Below, one piece after another: positions 6,768-13,846 of a DNA stretch of 14,484 nt (the stretch's first letter is position 1; every line of letters starts with the position of its first letter). The translations under genes and the position numbers were made by a program. The notes under the pieces are model-generated. The model searched no databases. It was not told the origin of the DNA and saw nothing but the letters and a program-made list of their open reading frames with translations. The DNA is from an uncultured Oscillospiraceae bacterium (GTDB taxonomy: Bacteria; Bacillota; Clostridia; Oscillospirales; Ruminococcaceae), in NCBI GenBank assembly GCA_900542145.1, contig UQMF01000036.1, forward strand, positions 1-14,484. Direction: 5' to 3'.

Positions 6768-8258
6768 ATGGATACACATGAAGATTTCCTGGGCAGGATA
6801 AGGTATCCCGGATATCACGACAAAATAATGACCGCGGAAAAGGCGGCGGAATTCATAAAGCCTGAAATGACGCTCGGCGTCAGCGGATTCACCATCGCGG
6901 GATATCCGAAGGCAGTCGCAGGAGAGCTTGCGAAGCGCGCAAGGAACGGCGAAAAGCTGGAGCTTACGGTGTACTCCGGAGCCTCCCTTGGTGAGGAGTT
7001 CGACGGCGAGCTTGCAAGGGCGGGCGCTCTTAAAGCGAGAATGCCGTACCAGACCAACAAGGATCTGCGTAATTCGATAAACGCCGGTATGATATCCTAT
7101 CACGACGTTCCGCTGGGACAAATGCCGGTGTGGGTCAAGAACAACTTCCTGAAGCACATCGACGTTGCGATAATCGAAGCCGCTGCAATTGACGAAAACG
7201 GCAACATTATCCCCACCACATCGGTCGGAACCTCCAACATCTACGCCGAATACGCGGATAAGATCATCATTGAGGTGAACACCTACGTTCCACGCTGTAT
7301 TGAGGGAATCCACGATGTTTATTCCCCGGAGCGCCCTCCGCATACACAGCCCATTCCGATAACAAAGGTCAGCGACCGTATCGGCACGCCCTACATAAAG
7401 TGCGACCCGGCAAAGGTAGTTGCAGTTGTCGAGAGCAACATTCCGGACAACGGCAGGACGGTTTCCCCGGTGGACGACGAGTTCCGCAGCATGGCGAATA
7501 ACCTCATCGGATTCCTGCACAGCGAGGTCGAGCACGGCAGGCTGTGCAATCCGCTTCCTCCGGTTCAGGCGGGCGTCGGGAGCGTTTCCAACGCGGTTTT
7601 GCAGGGACTTGCTGAGTCGGACTTCGAACATCTCACCGTGTATTCCGAGGTGCTCCAGAACTCGATTTTCGACCTCATCGACGCCGGCAAGGTGGATTTC
7701 GCCTCCGGTACGTCGCTAACCATTTCATGGGACAAGCGCGATGAATTCTTTGAGAACTTTGAAAAATACCGCGACAAGATGATACTCCGTCCGCAGGAGA
7801 TAAGCAACCACCCGGAGGTAATCAGACGGCTGGGCGTTATCGCGATAAATACAGTCATCGAAGCGGATATTTACGGCAATACTAATTCCTCGTATATCGA
7901 CGGCTGCCGCCTGATGAACGGCGTCGGCGGTTCCGGCGACTACTGCGAGAACGCGGGGCTTTCGATATTCATTACGAAGTCCACCGCGAAGGACGGCACG
8001 CTTTCCTGCATAGTTCCGCAGGTCAGCCACGTTGACCACACTATCCACGAGATCCACGCGCTGATAACCGAACAGGGCGTTGCAGACCTCAGAGGTCTTG
8101 ACCCGGTAGAGCGTGCAAATCTCATCATTGATAAATGCGCGCACCCGAAGTTCCGCAAGGCGCTTCACGAATATCTTGACAATGCAGAATCCACCTGCAA
8201 ATACAAGGAAAACCCCGTAGATATGCAGGCGGCTCTTAACTTTGAAAAAGCAATGTGA
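6768..8258 (+). CDS. cat1: Succinyl-CoA:acetate CoA-transferase (Cat1-type)
   Basis: The product (496 residues) is a class I CoA-transferase of the acetyl-CoA hydrolase/transferase family, succinate CoA-transferase branch. It would move CoA from acetyl-CoA (or another acyl-CoA) to succinate in the cytoplasm, giving succinyl-CoA. The catalytic glutamate sits in the YSEV motif at residue 294, the same number as the active-site Glu of the Acetobacter enzyme AarC. The oxyanion loop GGSGDY is at 387-392, and the N-terminal GVSGFTIAGYPK block is family-typical. The length fits the family. An AAGGAG site at 6753-6758, 9 bases before the ATG, supports the start. Its stop is 14 bases before the sucD ATG. 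The order cat1-sucD-4hbD is that of the C. kluyveri succinate pathway, which makes this substrate assignment stronger than sequence alone. An alternative is an acetyl-CoA hydrolase or propionyl-CoA:succinate transferase. Confidence 0.92.
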   Translation: MDTHEDFLGRIRYPGYHDKIMTAEKAAEFIKPEMTLGVSGFTIAGYPKAVAGELAKRARNGEKLELTVYSGASLGEEFDGELARAGALKARMPYQTNKDLRNSINAGMISYHDVPLGQMPVWVKNNFLKHIDVAIIEAAAIDENGNIIPTTSVGTSNIYAEYADKIIIEVNTYVPRCIEGIHDVYSPERPPHTQPIPITKVSDRIGTPYIKCDPAKVVAVVESNIPDNGRTVSPVDDEFRSMANNLIGFLHSEVEHGRLCNPLPPVQAGVGSVSNAVLQGLAESDFEHLTVYSEVLQNSIFDLIDAGKVDFASGTSLTISWDKRDEFFENFEKYRDKMILRPQEISNHPEVIRRLGVIAINTVIEADIYGNTNSSYIDGCRLMNGVGGSGDYCENAGLSIFITKSTAKDGTLSCIVPQVSHVDHTIHEIHALITEQGVADLRGLDPVERANLIIDKCAHPKFRKALHEYLDNAESTCKYKENPVDMQAALNFEKAM

Positions 8259-8272
8259 TGGAGGACAAAACA

Positions 8273-9646
8273 ATGGACGAACAGGCAGTAAACATGGTAA
8301 ATGAACTCATAGCCAAGGCAAGAGTGGCTCAGAAGCAGTTCGAGAGCTTCTCCCAGGAAAAGACCGACGAAGCGGTACGCGCGATAGGCAAGGTAGTCTA
8401 CGACCGCGCCGAGGAGCTTGCCAAGATGGCGTGCGAGGAGAGCGGCATGGGCGTTTACGCCGATAAGGTAGCCAAGTGCCACGGCAAGTCCAAGTGTATC
8501 TGGAACAGCTTAAAGGGCAAGAAGTCCGTAGGTATTATCGGCGAGGACAAGCAGACCGGAATTATCCGTGTTGCTAAGGCAAAGGGCGTTGTTGGCTCCG
8601 TAACTCCGGTAACTAACCCGGTAGTTACCCCGATGTGCAACGCGATGTTCGCACTCAAGGGTCAGAACGCTATCATCGTAGCTCCGCACCCAAGAGCGCA
8701 GAAAACCAACAAATACGTTATCGACCTGTTCCGCGCAGAGCTGAAGAAGCTCGGACTTCCCGAGGACCTCGTGCAGACCGTTGAGCAGTGCTCCATGGAC
8801 GCGACAACAGCCCTCATGCACGGTGTTGACGTTGTAGTTGCGACCGGCGGCGGAGCGATGGTGAAGTCCGCTTACTCCAGCGGCAAGCCCGCGCTCGGCG
8901 TTGGTCCCGGCAATGTTCAGGTTATAGTTGACCGCGGCGTTGACCTCGAGGAAGCAATCCCGAAGATAATCAGCGGCAGAATTTTCGATAACGGTATCAT
9001 CTGTTCCGGTGAGCAGTGCGTATTCCTGCCGGAGGAGTCCTTCGACAAGGGTATCGATATTTTCAAGAAGAACGGCGTGTTCTATGTTGACGACGCTGAA
9101 ACCGCAAAGAAGTTCGCGGACGCTATCTTCCCGGAAAACGGTCCTATCAGCAGAAAGGTCGTAGGTCAGAGCGTGCAGACCATCGCAAAGCTGGCTGGCG
9201 TTGACGTTCCGGACGGCACCAGAATGATACTCATCAAGGCAAGAAGCATAGGCAAGGACGAGCCCCTCTGCCGCGAGAAGATGTGCCCGGTAATGATAAC
9301 CGCTTCCTACGACACATTCGAGAACGCAGTAAAGCTTGCGCAGACCGACCTCGACTGCGAGGGCAAGGGTCACACTGCTTCCCTGCACAGCAACGATATA
9401 GAGCATATCAAGTACGCTGGCGAGAAGCTGACAGTAAGCCGTCTGATAGTAAATCAGCCGTCCTCAACCGGCGCAGGCGGAAGCCTCTACAACGGCTTTG
9501 CTCCGACAACAACGCTCGGCTGCGGCTCATGGGGCAACAACAGCATTTCCGAGAACCTGAACTACACTCACCTCATCAATGTATCTCAGATAGGTCTTTA
9601 CAATAAGGACGCAGCAGTTCCCACCGATGAGGAGATCTGGGGCTGA
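8273..9646 (+). CDS. sucD: CoA-acylating succinate semialdehyde dehydrogenase
   Basis: This is an aldehyde dehydrogenase-superfamily enzyme that reduces succinyl-CoA to succinate semialdehyde with NAD(P)H, releasing CoA. The 457-residue product closely follows C. kluyveri SucD as I recall it: a GVYxDKVAKCHxKS block near residue 65, TPVTNPVVTPMCNA, the glycine-rich ATGGGAMVKSAYSSG nucleotide site, the catalytic cysteine in NGIICSGEQ (residue 244), KEEKMCP-like CREKMCPV, the TLGCGSWGNNSISEN block and the EEIWG terminus. I chose the ATG at 8273 because a GGAGG at 8260-8264 lies 8 bases before it. The frame is open to a GTG at 8255 that overlaps the cat1 stop, but that start would swallow the ribosome binding site. 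The gene is tightly coupled to cat1 and lies 18 bases before 4hbD. Confidence 0.93.
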   Translation: MDEQAVNMVNELIAKARVAQKQFESFSQEKTDEAVRAIGKVVYDRAEELAKMACEESGMGVYADKVAKCHGKSKCIWNSLKGKKSVGIIGEDKQTGIIRVAKAKGVVGSVTPVTNPVVTPMCNAMFALKGQNAIIVAPHPRAQKTNKYVIDLFRAELKKLGLPEDLVQTVEQCSMDATTALMHGVDVVVATGGGAMVKSAYSSGKPALGVGPGNVQVIVDRGVDLEEAIPKIISGRIFDNGIICSGEQCVFLPEESFDKGIDIFKKNGVFYVDDAETAKKFADAIFPENGPISRKVVGQSVQTIAKLAGVDVPDGTRMILIKARSIGKDEPLCREKMCPVMITASYDTFENAVKLAQTDLDCEGKGHTASLHSNDIEHIKYAGEKLTVSRLIVNQPSSTGAGGSLYNGFAPTTTLGCGSWGNNSISENLNYTHLINVSQIGLYNKDAAVPTDEEIWG

Positions 9647-9664
9647 ACGGACTAAGGAGTTTTT

Positions 9665-10780
9665 ATGGAACAGATAATTTTCCGCCCGAAACTTTATAAA
9701 TTCGACACGTTGAAAGCCTTTACCGATGAATTCAAGGTAGGCGGCAGCGACCTTATCCTGACGAACAAGTACATCTACGATCCGTATTCCGATAACAACA
9801 AGTGCGGCGCGCAGATGATATATCAGGAGGAATTCGGCGGCGGCGAGCCTACCGACACCATGGTTGACGCGATAATCGCCGAGGCTTCCAAAAAGCATTT
9901 CGAGCGCGTAATTGCCATCGGCGGCGGTACTGTGATCGACATTGCAAAGGTGCTTTCCGTATCCGACGGAGGCTCGGTGGATTCCCTCTACGACCACAAG
10001 GACAGCATTACAAAGCTGCACCAGCTCATAATTATCCCGACCACCTGCGGCACCGGCAGCGAGGTCACGAACATCTCGATAATCAACCGCACGCGCCTTG
10101 GCGTGAAGATGGGTCTGACCTCCGAAAATATGTTCGCGGATTACGCTGTGCTGGTTCCCGAACTTCTTGCGAAGCTCCCTTTAAAGGTGTTCGGCGCAAG
10201 TTCCATTGACGCGCTGGTCCACGCTGTTGAATCCTCGCTCTCCCCGAAAGCTACCGTATACACAAAGCTGATGGGATACAAGGCTATCGAAATGATAATC
10301 ACTGGCTATCAGAAGCTGGTCAGCGAGGGCATGGACAAGCTGCCGCAGTATATGGGCGACTTCCTTACCGCTTCCAACATGGCTGGATTTGCATTCGGCA
10401 CGGCGGGCTGTGCGGCAGTCCATGCGCTGAGTTACCCCCTCGGCGGTACATATCACGTTCCGCACGGCGAGAGCAACTACGCGCTGTTCACCGGAGTGCT
10501 GTACAAGTATATGGAGAAAAAGCAGGACGGCGAGATAGCACATCTCAATGCGTACCTCGCGGAGCTTCTGCACTGCGACGTGAAGAACGTATACGCGGAG
10601 CTTGAAAACCTGCTGAACCACATTCTCCCGAAGAAACCGCTGCACGAATACGGCGTTACCGAAGCAGATATTCCGGTATTCACCGAAAACGTGCTCGCAA
10701 CGCAGGGCAGACTGACTGCAAACAACTTCGTTCCGCTCAGCCGCGATGATATTCTTGATATCTACAAGAAGCTTTATTAA
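9665..10780 (+). CDS. 4hbD: 4-hydroxybutyrate dehydrogenase, iron-type
   Basis: The product (371 residues, the same length I recall for C. kluyveri 4HbD) is a group III metal-dependent alcohol dehydrogenase. It would reduce succinate semialdehyde to 4-hydroxybutyrate with NADH. The nucleotide-binding AIGGGTVIDIAK lies near residues 92-103 and TTCGTGSEVTN near 127-137. The predicted metal ligands are D182, H186, H253 and H267, the last in HVPHGES. The 4- and 14-residue gaps within the first and last ligand pairs match those of the family member FucO. AAGGAG at 9654-9659 precedes the ATG by 5 bases. It is the third gene of the operon, and its placement after sucD decides the substrate; from sequence alone another alcohol dehydrogenase activity would be possible. 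The enzyme that would use its product next is not encoded in the window. Confidence 0.9.
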   Translation: MEQIIFRPKLYKFDTLKAFTDEFKVGGSDLILTNKYIYDPYSDNNKCGAQMIYQEEFGGGEPTDTMVDAIIAEASKKHFERVIAIGGGTVIDIAKVLSVSDGGSVDSLYDHKDSITKLHQLIIIPTTCGTGSEVTNISIINRTRLGVKMGLTSENMFADYAVLVPELLAKLPLKVFGASSIDALVHAVESSLSPKATVYTKLMGYKAIEMIITGYQKLVSEGMDKLPQYMGDFLTASNMAGFAFGTAGCAAVHALSYPLGGTYHVPHGESNYALFTGVLYKYMEKKQDGEIAHLNAYLAELLHCDVKNVYAELENLLNHILPKKPLHEYGVTEADIPVFTENVLATQGRLTANNFVPLSRDDILDIYKKLY

Positions 10781-10814
10781 GGCTTCTTAATGATAAATCT
10801 TCTCCCCCTATATG

Positions 10815-10853
10815 CGCTCAGCGCTGCTGCGGCAGTGCTGGGCGTTCTTTCTC
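10815..10853 (+). terminator. Terminator or attenuator after 4hbD
   Basis: CGCTCAGCGCTG (10815-10826) pairs over 12 bp, including two G-U pairs, with CAGTGCTGGGCG (10833-10844) around a 6-base loop. TTCTTTCTC follows. It ends only 23 bases before the aminotransferase ATG, and no promoter is visible between them, so it may act as a partial terminator that lowers expression of the next genes. Confidence 0.75.
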
Positions 10854-10876
10854 AAATGAAATGAAAGGCGAAAACC

Positions 10877-12151
10877 ATGAAATACAGCGAAATGGACAAA
10901 CAGGCGCTCGAAGCCGAAAAACAGAAGTGCGTTGAACGGTTAAGCAAGTACTCCAAAGATGACATCTCCCTCGACCTCTCCCGCGGAAAGCCCTCAAAGG
11001 AGCAGCTGGAGCTTTCGATGAAAATGCTGGACGTTCTCGATCACCACAGCCTGCTGGACAGTGAAAGCGGTCAGGACTGCCGCAACTACGGCGGGCTTGA
11101 CGGAATCCCTGAGGCAAAGCGCCTGCTGGCGCACATGATGGGCACGCACTCCGTGAACACGATAATCGGCGGAAACAGCAGCCTTACGATGATGTACCAG
11201 CTTATAAGCCACGGAATGACGGACGGTATCTGCGGCTCCACGCCGTGGCAGGAGGTAAAGGGCAGAAAGTTCCTTTGCCCTGTTCCGGGCTACGATCGGC
11301 ATTTCGCGATAACCGAGCATTTTGGATTCGAGCTTGTTCCGGTGCCGATGAACTCCGATGGTCCGGATATGGACGTAGTGGAAAAGCTGGTAAGCAGCGA
11401 CGATAAGATAAAGGGTATCTGGTGTGTTCCGAAGTACGAAAACCCCACCGGAATAGTTTACAGCGCCGATGTAGTACGTCGTTTCGCTGCGCTGAAGCCA
11501 GCGGCGGAAGATTTCCGCATTTTCTGGGACAATGCCTACTGCGTGCATAATTTCGACGGAAAGTGCGCCGAAATTCCGGATATAATCTCCGAATGCGACA
11601 AGGCGGGAAATTCAGACCTTGTGTATGAATTCTGCTCCACAAGCAAGATAACGTTCCCCGGATCGGGAATTTCGGCGGTAGCCTCCAGCCCGGCAAATCT
11701 CATTGATATCCGGGCGTTCCTGAAGTTCGCGACGATAGGTCCGGACAAGATAAATCAGCTCCGCCATGCGAGATTTTTCAGGAATTCCGCAGGACTCCGC
11801 GCGCACATGAAGAAGCACGCCGCGATAATGAAACCGAAATTCGATGCGATGTACAAGGTGCTGAACGAGGAACTGAATGGGCTTGGAATCGCAGAATGGA
11901 CGGTCGCAAAGGGCGGGTACTTTGCTTCCTACGATACACTCCCGGGATGCGCAAGAGCAGTCGTTGAGATGGCTGCGGAGCATGGCGTGAAGTTCACTCC
12001 GGCAGGCTCGACCTATCCCCGCGGAAACGATCCGCAGGACAGCAATATCCGGCTGGCTCCGTCATTCGCAACTGTCGAGGAGATAGAAAGCGCAGTCACG
12101 GTGCTTGCGCTCTGCACGAAGATCGTAAGCATTGACAAGCTCTTAAAGTGA
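10877..12151 (+). CDS. PLP-dependent aspartate-type aminotransferase
   Basis: The product (424 residues) is a fold-type I aminotransferase, closest to the 'Asp aminotransferase' subgroup (PF12897-like) of Clostridia and Actinobacteria. Visible features are LSRGKPSKEQ near residue 35, NYGGLDGIPEAK near 74, GGNSSLTMM near 98, the PENPTG-like KYENPTGIVY near 190, FWDNAYCVHNF near 216, the PLP Schiff-base lysine in STSKITFPG (K257), and the C-terminal SNIRLAPSF with the carboxylate-binding arginine. It would exchange an amino group between aspartate (or a related amino acid) and 2-oxoglutarate. A GAAAGG site lies 8 bases before the ATG. It follows 4hbD after a hairpin, so it may be expressed at a lower level with the operon and might feed oxaloacetate toward fumarate and succinate; that link is inference. 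It is not a class III GABA transaminase. Confidence 0.85.
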   Translation: MKYSEMDKQALEAEKQKCVERLSKYSKDDISLDLSRGKPSKEQLELSMKMLDVLDHHSLLDSESGQDCRNYGGLDGIPEAKRLLAHMMGTHSVNTIIGGNSSLTMMYQLISHGMTDGICGSTPWQEVKGRKFLCPVPGYDRHFAITEHFGFELVPVPMNSDGPDMDVVEKLVSSDDKIKGIWCVPKYENPTGIVYSADVVRRFAALKPAAEDFRIFWDNAYCVHNFDGKCAEIPDIISECDKAGNSDLVYEFCSTSKITFPGSGISAVASSPANLIDIRAFLKFATIGPDKINQLRHARFFRNSAGLRAHMKKHAAIMKPKFDAMYKVLNEELNGLGIAEWTVAKGGYFASYDTLPGCARAVVEMAAEHGVKFTPAGSTYPRGNDPQDSNIRLAPSFATVEEIESAVTVLALCTKIVSIDKLLK

Positions 12152-12160
12152 AAAAGCATA

Positions 12161-12188
12161 GCGCCTGACGAATTTATCAGGCGCTTTT
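12161..12188 (+). terminator. Strong intrinsic terminator after the aminotransferase
   Basis: A perfect 8-bp GC-rich stem GCGCCTGA (12161-12168) / TCAGGCGC (12177-12184) with an 8-base loop is followed by TTTT. An A-run lies on its upstream side, so it could work in both directions. It ends the aminotransferase transcript 9 bases after its stop. Confidence 0.88.
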
Positions 12189-12217
12189 GCCGGTTTAATA
12201 AAAAATGGAGAATTGAT

Positions 12218-13111
12218 ATGTACATCAGCTTTGACTACTACCGGGCGTTTTATTATGTTGCGAAATACGGCAGCATTTCACAGGCAGCGGAAGCACTTAT
12301 GAACAACCAGCCCAACGTTTCCCGGACGATAAAGAACCTCGAAAGCGAGCTTAACTGCACGCTGTTCGTGCGCTCCAGAAAGGGTGTTGAACTGACCCCG
12401 GAGGGCGAAATGCTGTACGCCCATGTAGCCGCGGCGGTGGAGCATATCCAGTCCGGCGAGGAGGAAATTTGTCTTGAGCGGACGCTCTCAAAGGGCGTTG
12501 TGACGATAGGCGCAAGTGAAATCGCACTGCGGTGCTTCCTGCTTCCGGTGCTGAAGGATTTCCGGCAGAAGTACCCGGGGATACGTATTCGCGTGTTCAA
12601 TCACTCCACGCCGCAGGCGGTTTCTGCGCTGAAAAACGGGCTTGTGGATATTGCGGTGGTCACTACTCCGACCGGCGAGCTGAACTCCCTGACATCAAAG
12701 GAAATATGCGAGGTAAGTGAGATTCCGGTGTGTGGAACGGCATTTTCACAGCTCGTGGGAAAGAAGCTGAGCCTTTCGGAATTGTCAACATATCCGCTGA
12801 TTTCGCTGGGAAAGCAGACGAAAACCTACGAATCGTATTCCGAATGGTTCCGGAAGAATAACTGTGATTTCACGCCTGATATCGAAGCCGCGACCGCCGA
12901 CCAGATACTTCCGATGGTTAAGAACAATCTTGGCATAGGTTTCGTTCCGGAGGAGTTTCTGGAGGAATACCCGAATCAGGGAATTATCAGTCTGGAGCTT
13001 CAGGAAACCGTACCCTCGCGGCAGGTGTGCTATCTCAGGAAAAAGGGGCACACCATGAGCGTCGCCTGCCGGGAAATGGAGAAGATGATTTTATCCGTAT
13101 CCGAATACTGA
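12218..13111 (+). CDS. LysR-family transcriptional regulator
   Basis: The 297-residue product has the LysR layout. A winged helix-turn-helix at about residues 4-64 (FDYYRAFYYVAKYGSISQAA, then PNVSRTIKNLESELNCTLFV and ELTPEGEMLY) is followed by a linker helix and a periplasmic-binding-protein-like effector domain starting near VTIGASEIALRCFLLPVL. A GGAG site 7 bases upstream supports the ATG. It is unusual for this family in being co-directional and downstream of its likely targets rather than divergent. The strong terminator just before it means it needs its own promoter, and I cannot see a convincing one in the 30 bases between. Regulation of the succinate operon is a reasonable guess from proximity, not shown by the sequence. 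The ligand is unknown. Confidence 0.92.
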   Translation: MYISFDYYRAFYYVAKYGSISQAAEALMNNQPNVSRTIKNLESELNCTLFVRSRKGVELTPEGEMLYAHVAAAVEHIQSGEEEICLERTLSKGVVTIGASEIALRCFLLPVLKDFRQKYPGIRIRVFNHSTPQAVSALKNGLVDIAVVTTPTGELNSLTSKEICEVSEIPVCGTAFSQLVGKKLSLSELSTYPLISLGKQTKTYESYSEWFRKNNCDFTPDIEAATADQILPMVKNNLGIGFVPEEFLEEYPNQGIISLELQETVPSRQVCYLRKKGHTMSVACREMEKMILSVSEY

Positions 13112-13129
13112 GAAACAAAAGCACCTGCC

Positions 13130-13401
13130 AGGATACTGATGTGGAACCTGATCTTGTCCCTTTCAGAATACGAAACAAGACCTTTCGTAAGATATGCCCT
13201 TACTGTAGATTTTGACCCAATAAACGTATATTGTCCTGAATTTCTTAATTACCCTAATACCGTAACAGGGTATGATTCGGTGATGAAAACAAGGATACTT
13301 GAAACAATGGGGTATATTCTGACCGCCCATACGAACGCAAAAAAGTTCTGTGTTTTTGCCGGTGTGGGCAATTCCGGTAAATCTCTATTGATAAATCCTT
13401 T
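13130..13401 (+). pseudogene. Phage/plasmid D5-like primase-helicase fragment, frameshifted
   Basis: Two neighbouring frames together resemble the middle of P4/D5-type primase-helicases. Frame 1 carries DVEPDLVPFR (about 13130-13170). Frame 2 then continues YETRPFVRYALTVDFDP, a CPEFLNYPNTVTGYDSVMKT stretch and KKFCVFAGVGNSGKSLLIN, ending at the Walker A motif (GVGNSGKS, lysine near 13380). A small deletion or frameshift at about 13165-13175 separates the frames, apparently removing part of the usual NG-Y-D segment. Similarity ends near 13400, where an IS5-type sequence begins, so the rest of the helicase and the N-terminal primase are lost. An ATG at 13139 opens frame 2 but has no ribosome binding site. 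This is a remnant of a prophage or plasmid-like element. Confidence 0.7.
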
Positions 13402-13413
13402 AGAACTTGTTCT
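13402..13413. repeat. 12-bp palindrome at the primase/IS5 junction
   Basis: AGAACTTGTTCT is a perfect palindrome. It overlaps the transposase stop codon (13413-13415) by one base and marks the point where primase similarity ends. It may be part of the insertion sequence's terminal repeat. The spacing between half-sites (2 bases) is too short for a Firmicute LexA box (4 bases). Confidence 0.4.
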
Positions 13414-13743
13414 CATAGCCGTTTAAGCAACAAATGCAGGTGAGAAATGTAGATGATATTTTCTTCGGAATCGGCAGAATATTCAAAATCTTTGGATAAT
13501 CTCCGATAGTCGCCAAACCACGAAAAAGTACGTTCAACACGCCAGCGTTTTGGCAGCACTTCAAAGACGGGTTTTATCTGCTTTGAAATATCGATCATTA
13601 CGTTGTGAAAAACTTCAAATGTATTTTTGAAAGTCCCTCTATACCCCTCATCTGCACATCCTGCATGGATAGAAGGGTACAAGAATAAAGCCTTTTCAAA
13701 TACGAAAACGCCGCCCTTTGTATCGTGTTGATTTGCCTTATGA
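13413..13743 (-). pseudogene. IS5-family transposase, C-terminal fragment
   Basis: On the minus strand an open frame begins with no start codon at about 13743 (just inside an in-frame TGA) and runs to the TGA at 13413-13415, about 109 residues. It opens HKANQHDTKGGVFVFEKAL, continues ADEGYRGTFKN and ends with VLPKRWRVERTFSWFGDYRR and a HLHLLLKRL tail. These blocks (HDTKGG, the second catalytic Asp in ADEGYRG, and the Arg/Glu motif RWRVERTFSW with the catalytic Glu) are those of IS5-family DDE transposases. The N-terminal two thirds, with the first catalytic Asp, are missing, so it is inactive. The missing end abuts the sequence that precedes the IS3 copy, so that insertion or a deletion probably removed it. 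Confidence 0.85.
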
Positions 13744-13771
13744 TATTGTCAATATAGCTTTACACATTTCA

Positions 13772-13786
13772 CTCAAAAATTTTGAG
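13772..13786. repeat. Short palindrome near the IS3 end
   Basis: CTCAAAA (13772-13778) and TTTTGAG (13780-13786) form a 7-bp inverted repeat around one base. It lies between the IS5 fragment and the IS3 transposase and may belong to the IS3 end region. I could not identify a terminal repeat with confidence. Confidence 0.35.
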
Positions 13787-13793
13787 CAACAGT

Positions 13794-13846
13794 GCAATGG
13801 AATAAATATCCACGTAGCGTAGCGAAGTGGATATTTATTCCATTGC
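13794..13846. repeat. Perfect 20-bp inverted repeat over the IS3 transposase stop
   Basis: Bases 13794-13813 and 13827-13846 are exact reverse complements (20 of 20) around a 13-base loop that itself contains GTAGC twice in tandem. The right arm covers the last three codons and the TAA stop (13835-13837) of the minus-strand transposase. The RNA would form a very stable hairpin in either direction, so it could block read-through from or into the element. It may instead be an insertion scar. Confidence 0.85.

Noticed and set aside
6600..7631. A 343-residue open frame on the minus strand
   Set aside because: It overlaps the cat1 promoter and coding region, and cat1 has the catalytic Glu and family motifs. 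Long antisense frames of this kind come from the codon bias of the real genes.
8255..8272. GTG at 8255 as the start of sucD
   Set aside because: It overlaps the cat1 stop and would place the GGAGG site inside the gene; ATG at 8273 has correct spacing and matches the N-terminus expected for SucD.
8510..9406. A 298-residue open frame on the minus strand
   Set aside because: Antisense shadow of sucD, which is a strong family match throughout.
10877..12151. GABA transaminase feeding succinate semialdehyde
   Set aside because: GABA transaminases are class III; this protein has the class I/II aspartate-type pattern with STSK as the PLP lysine site.
13402..13413. LexA/SOS operator
   Set aside because: The GAAC and GTTC half-sites are separated by 2 bases, not the 4 of Firmicute LexA sites, and no gene is positioned to use it.
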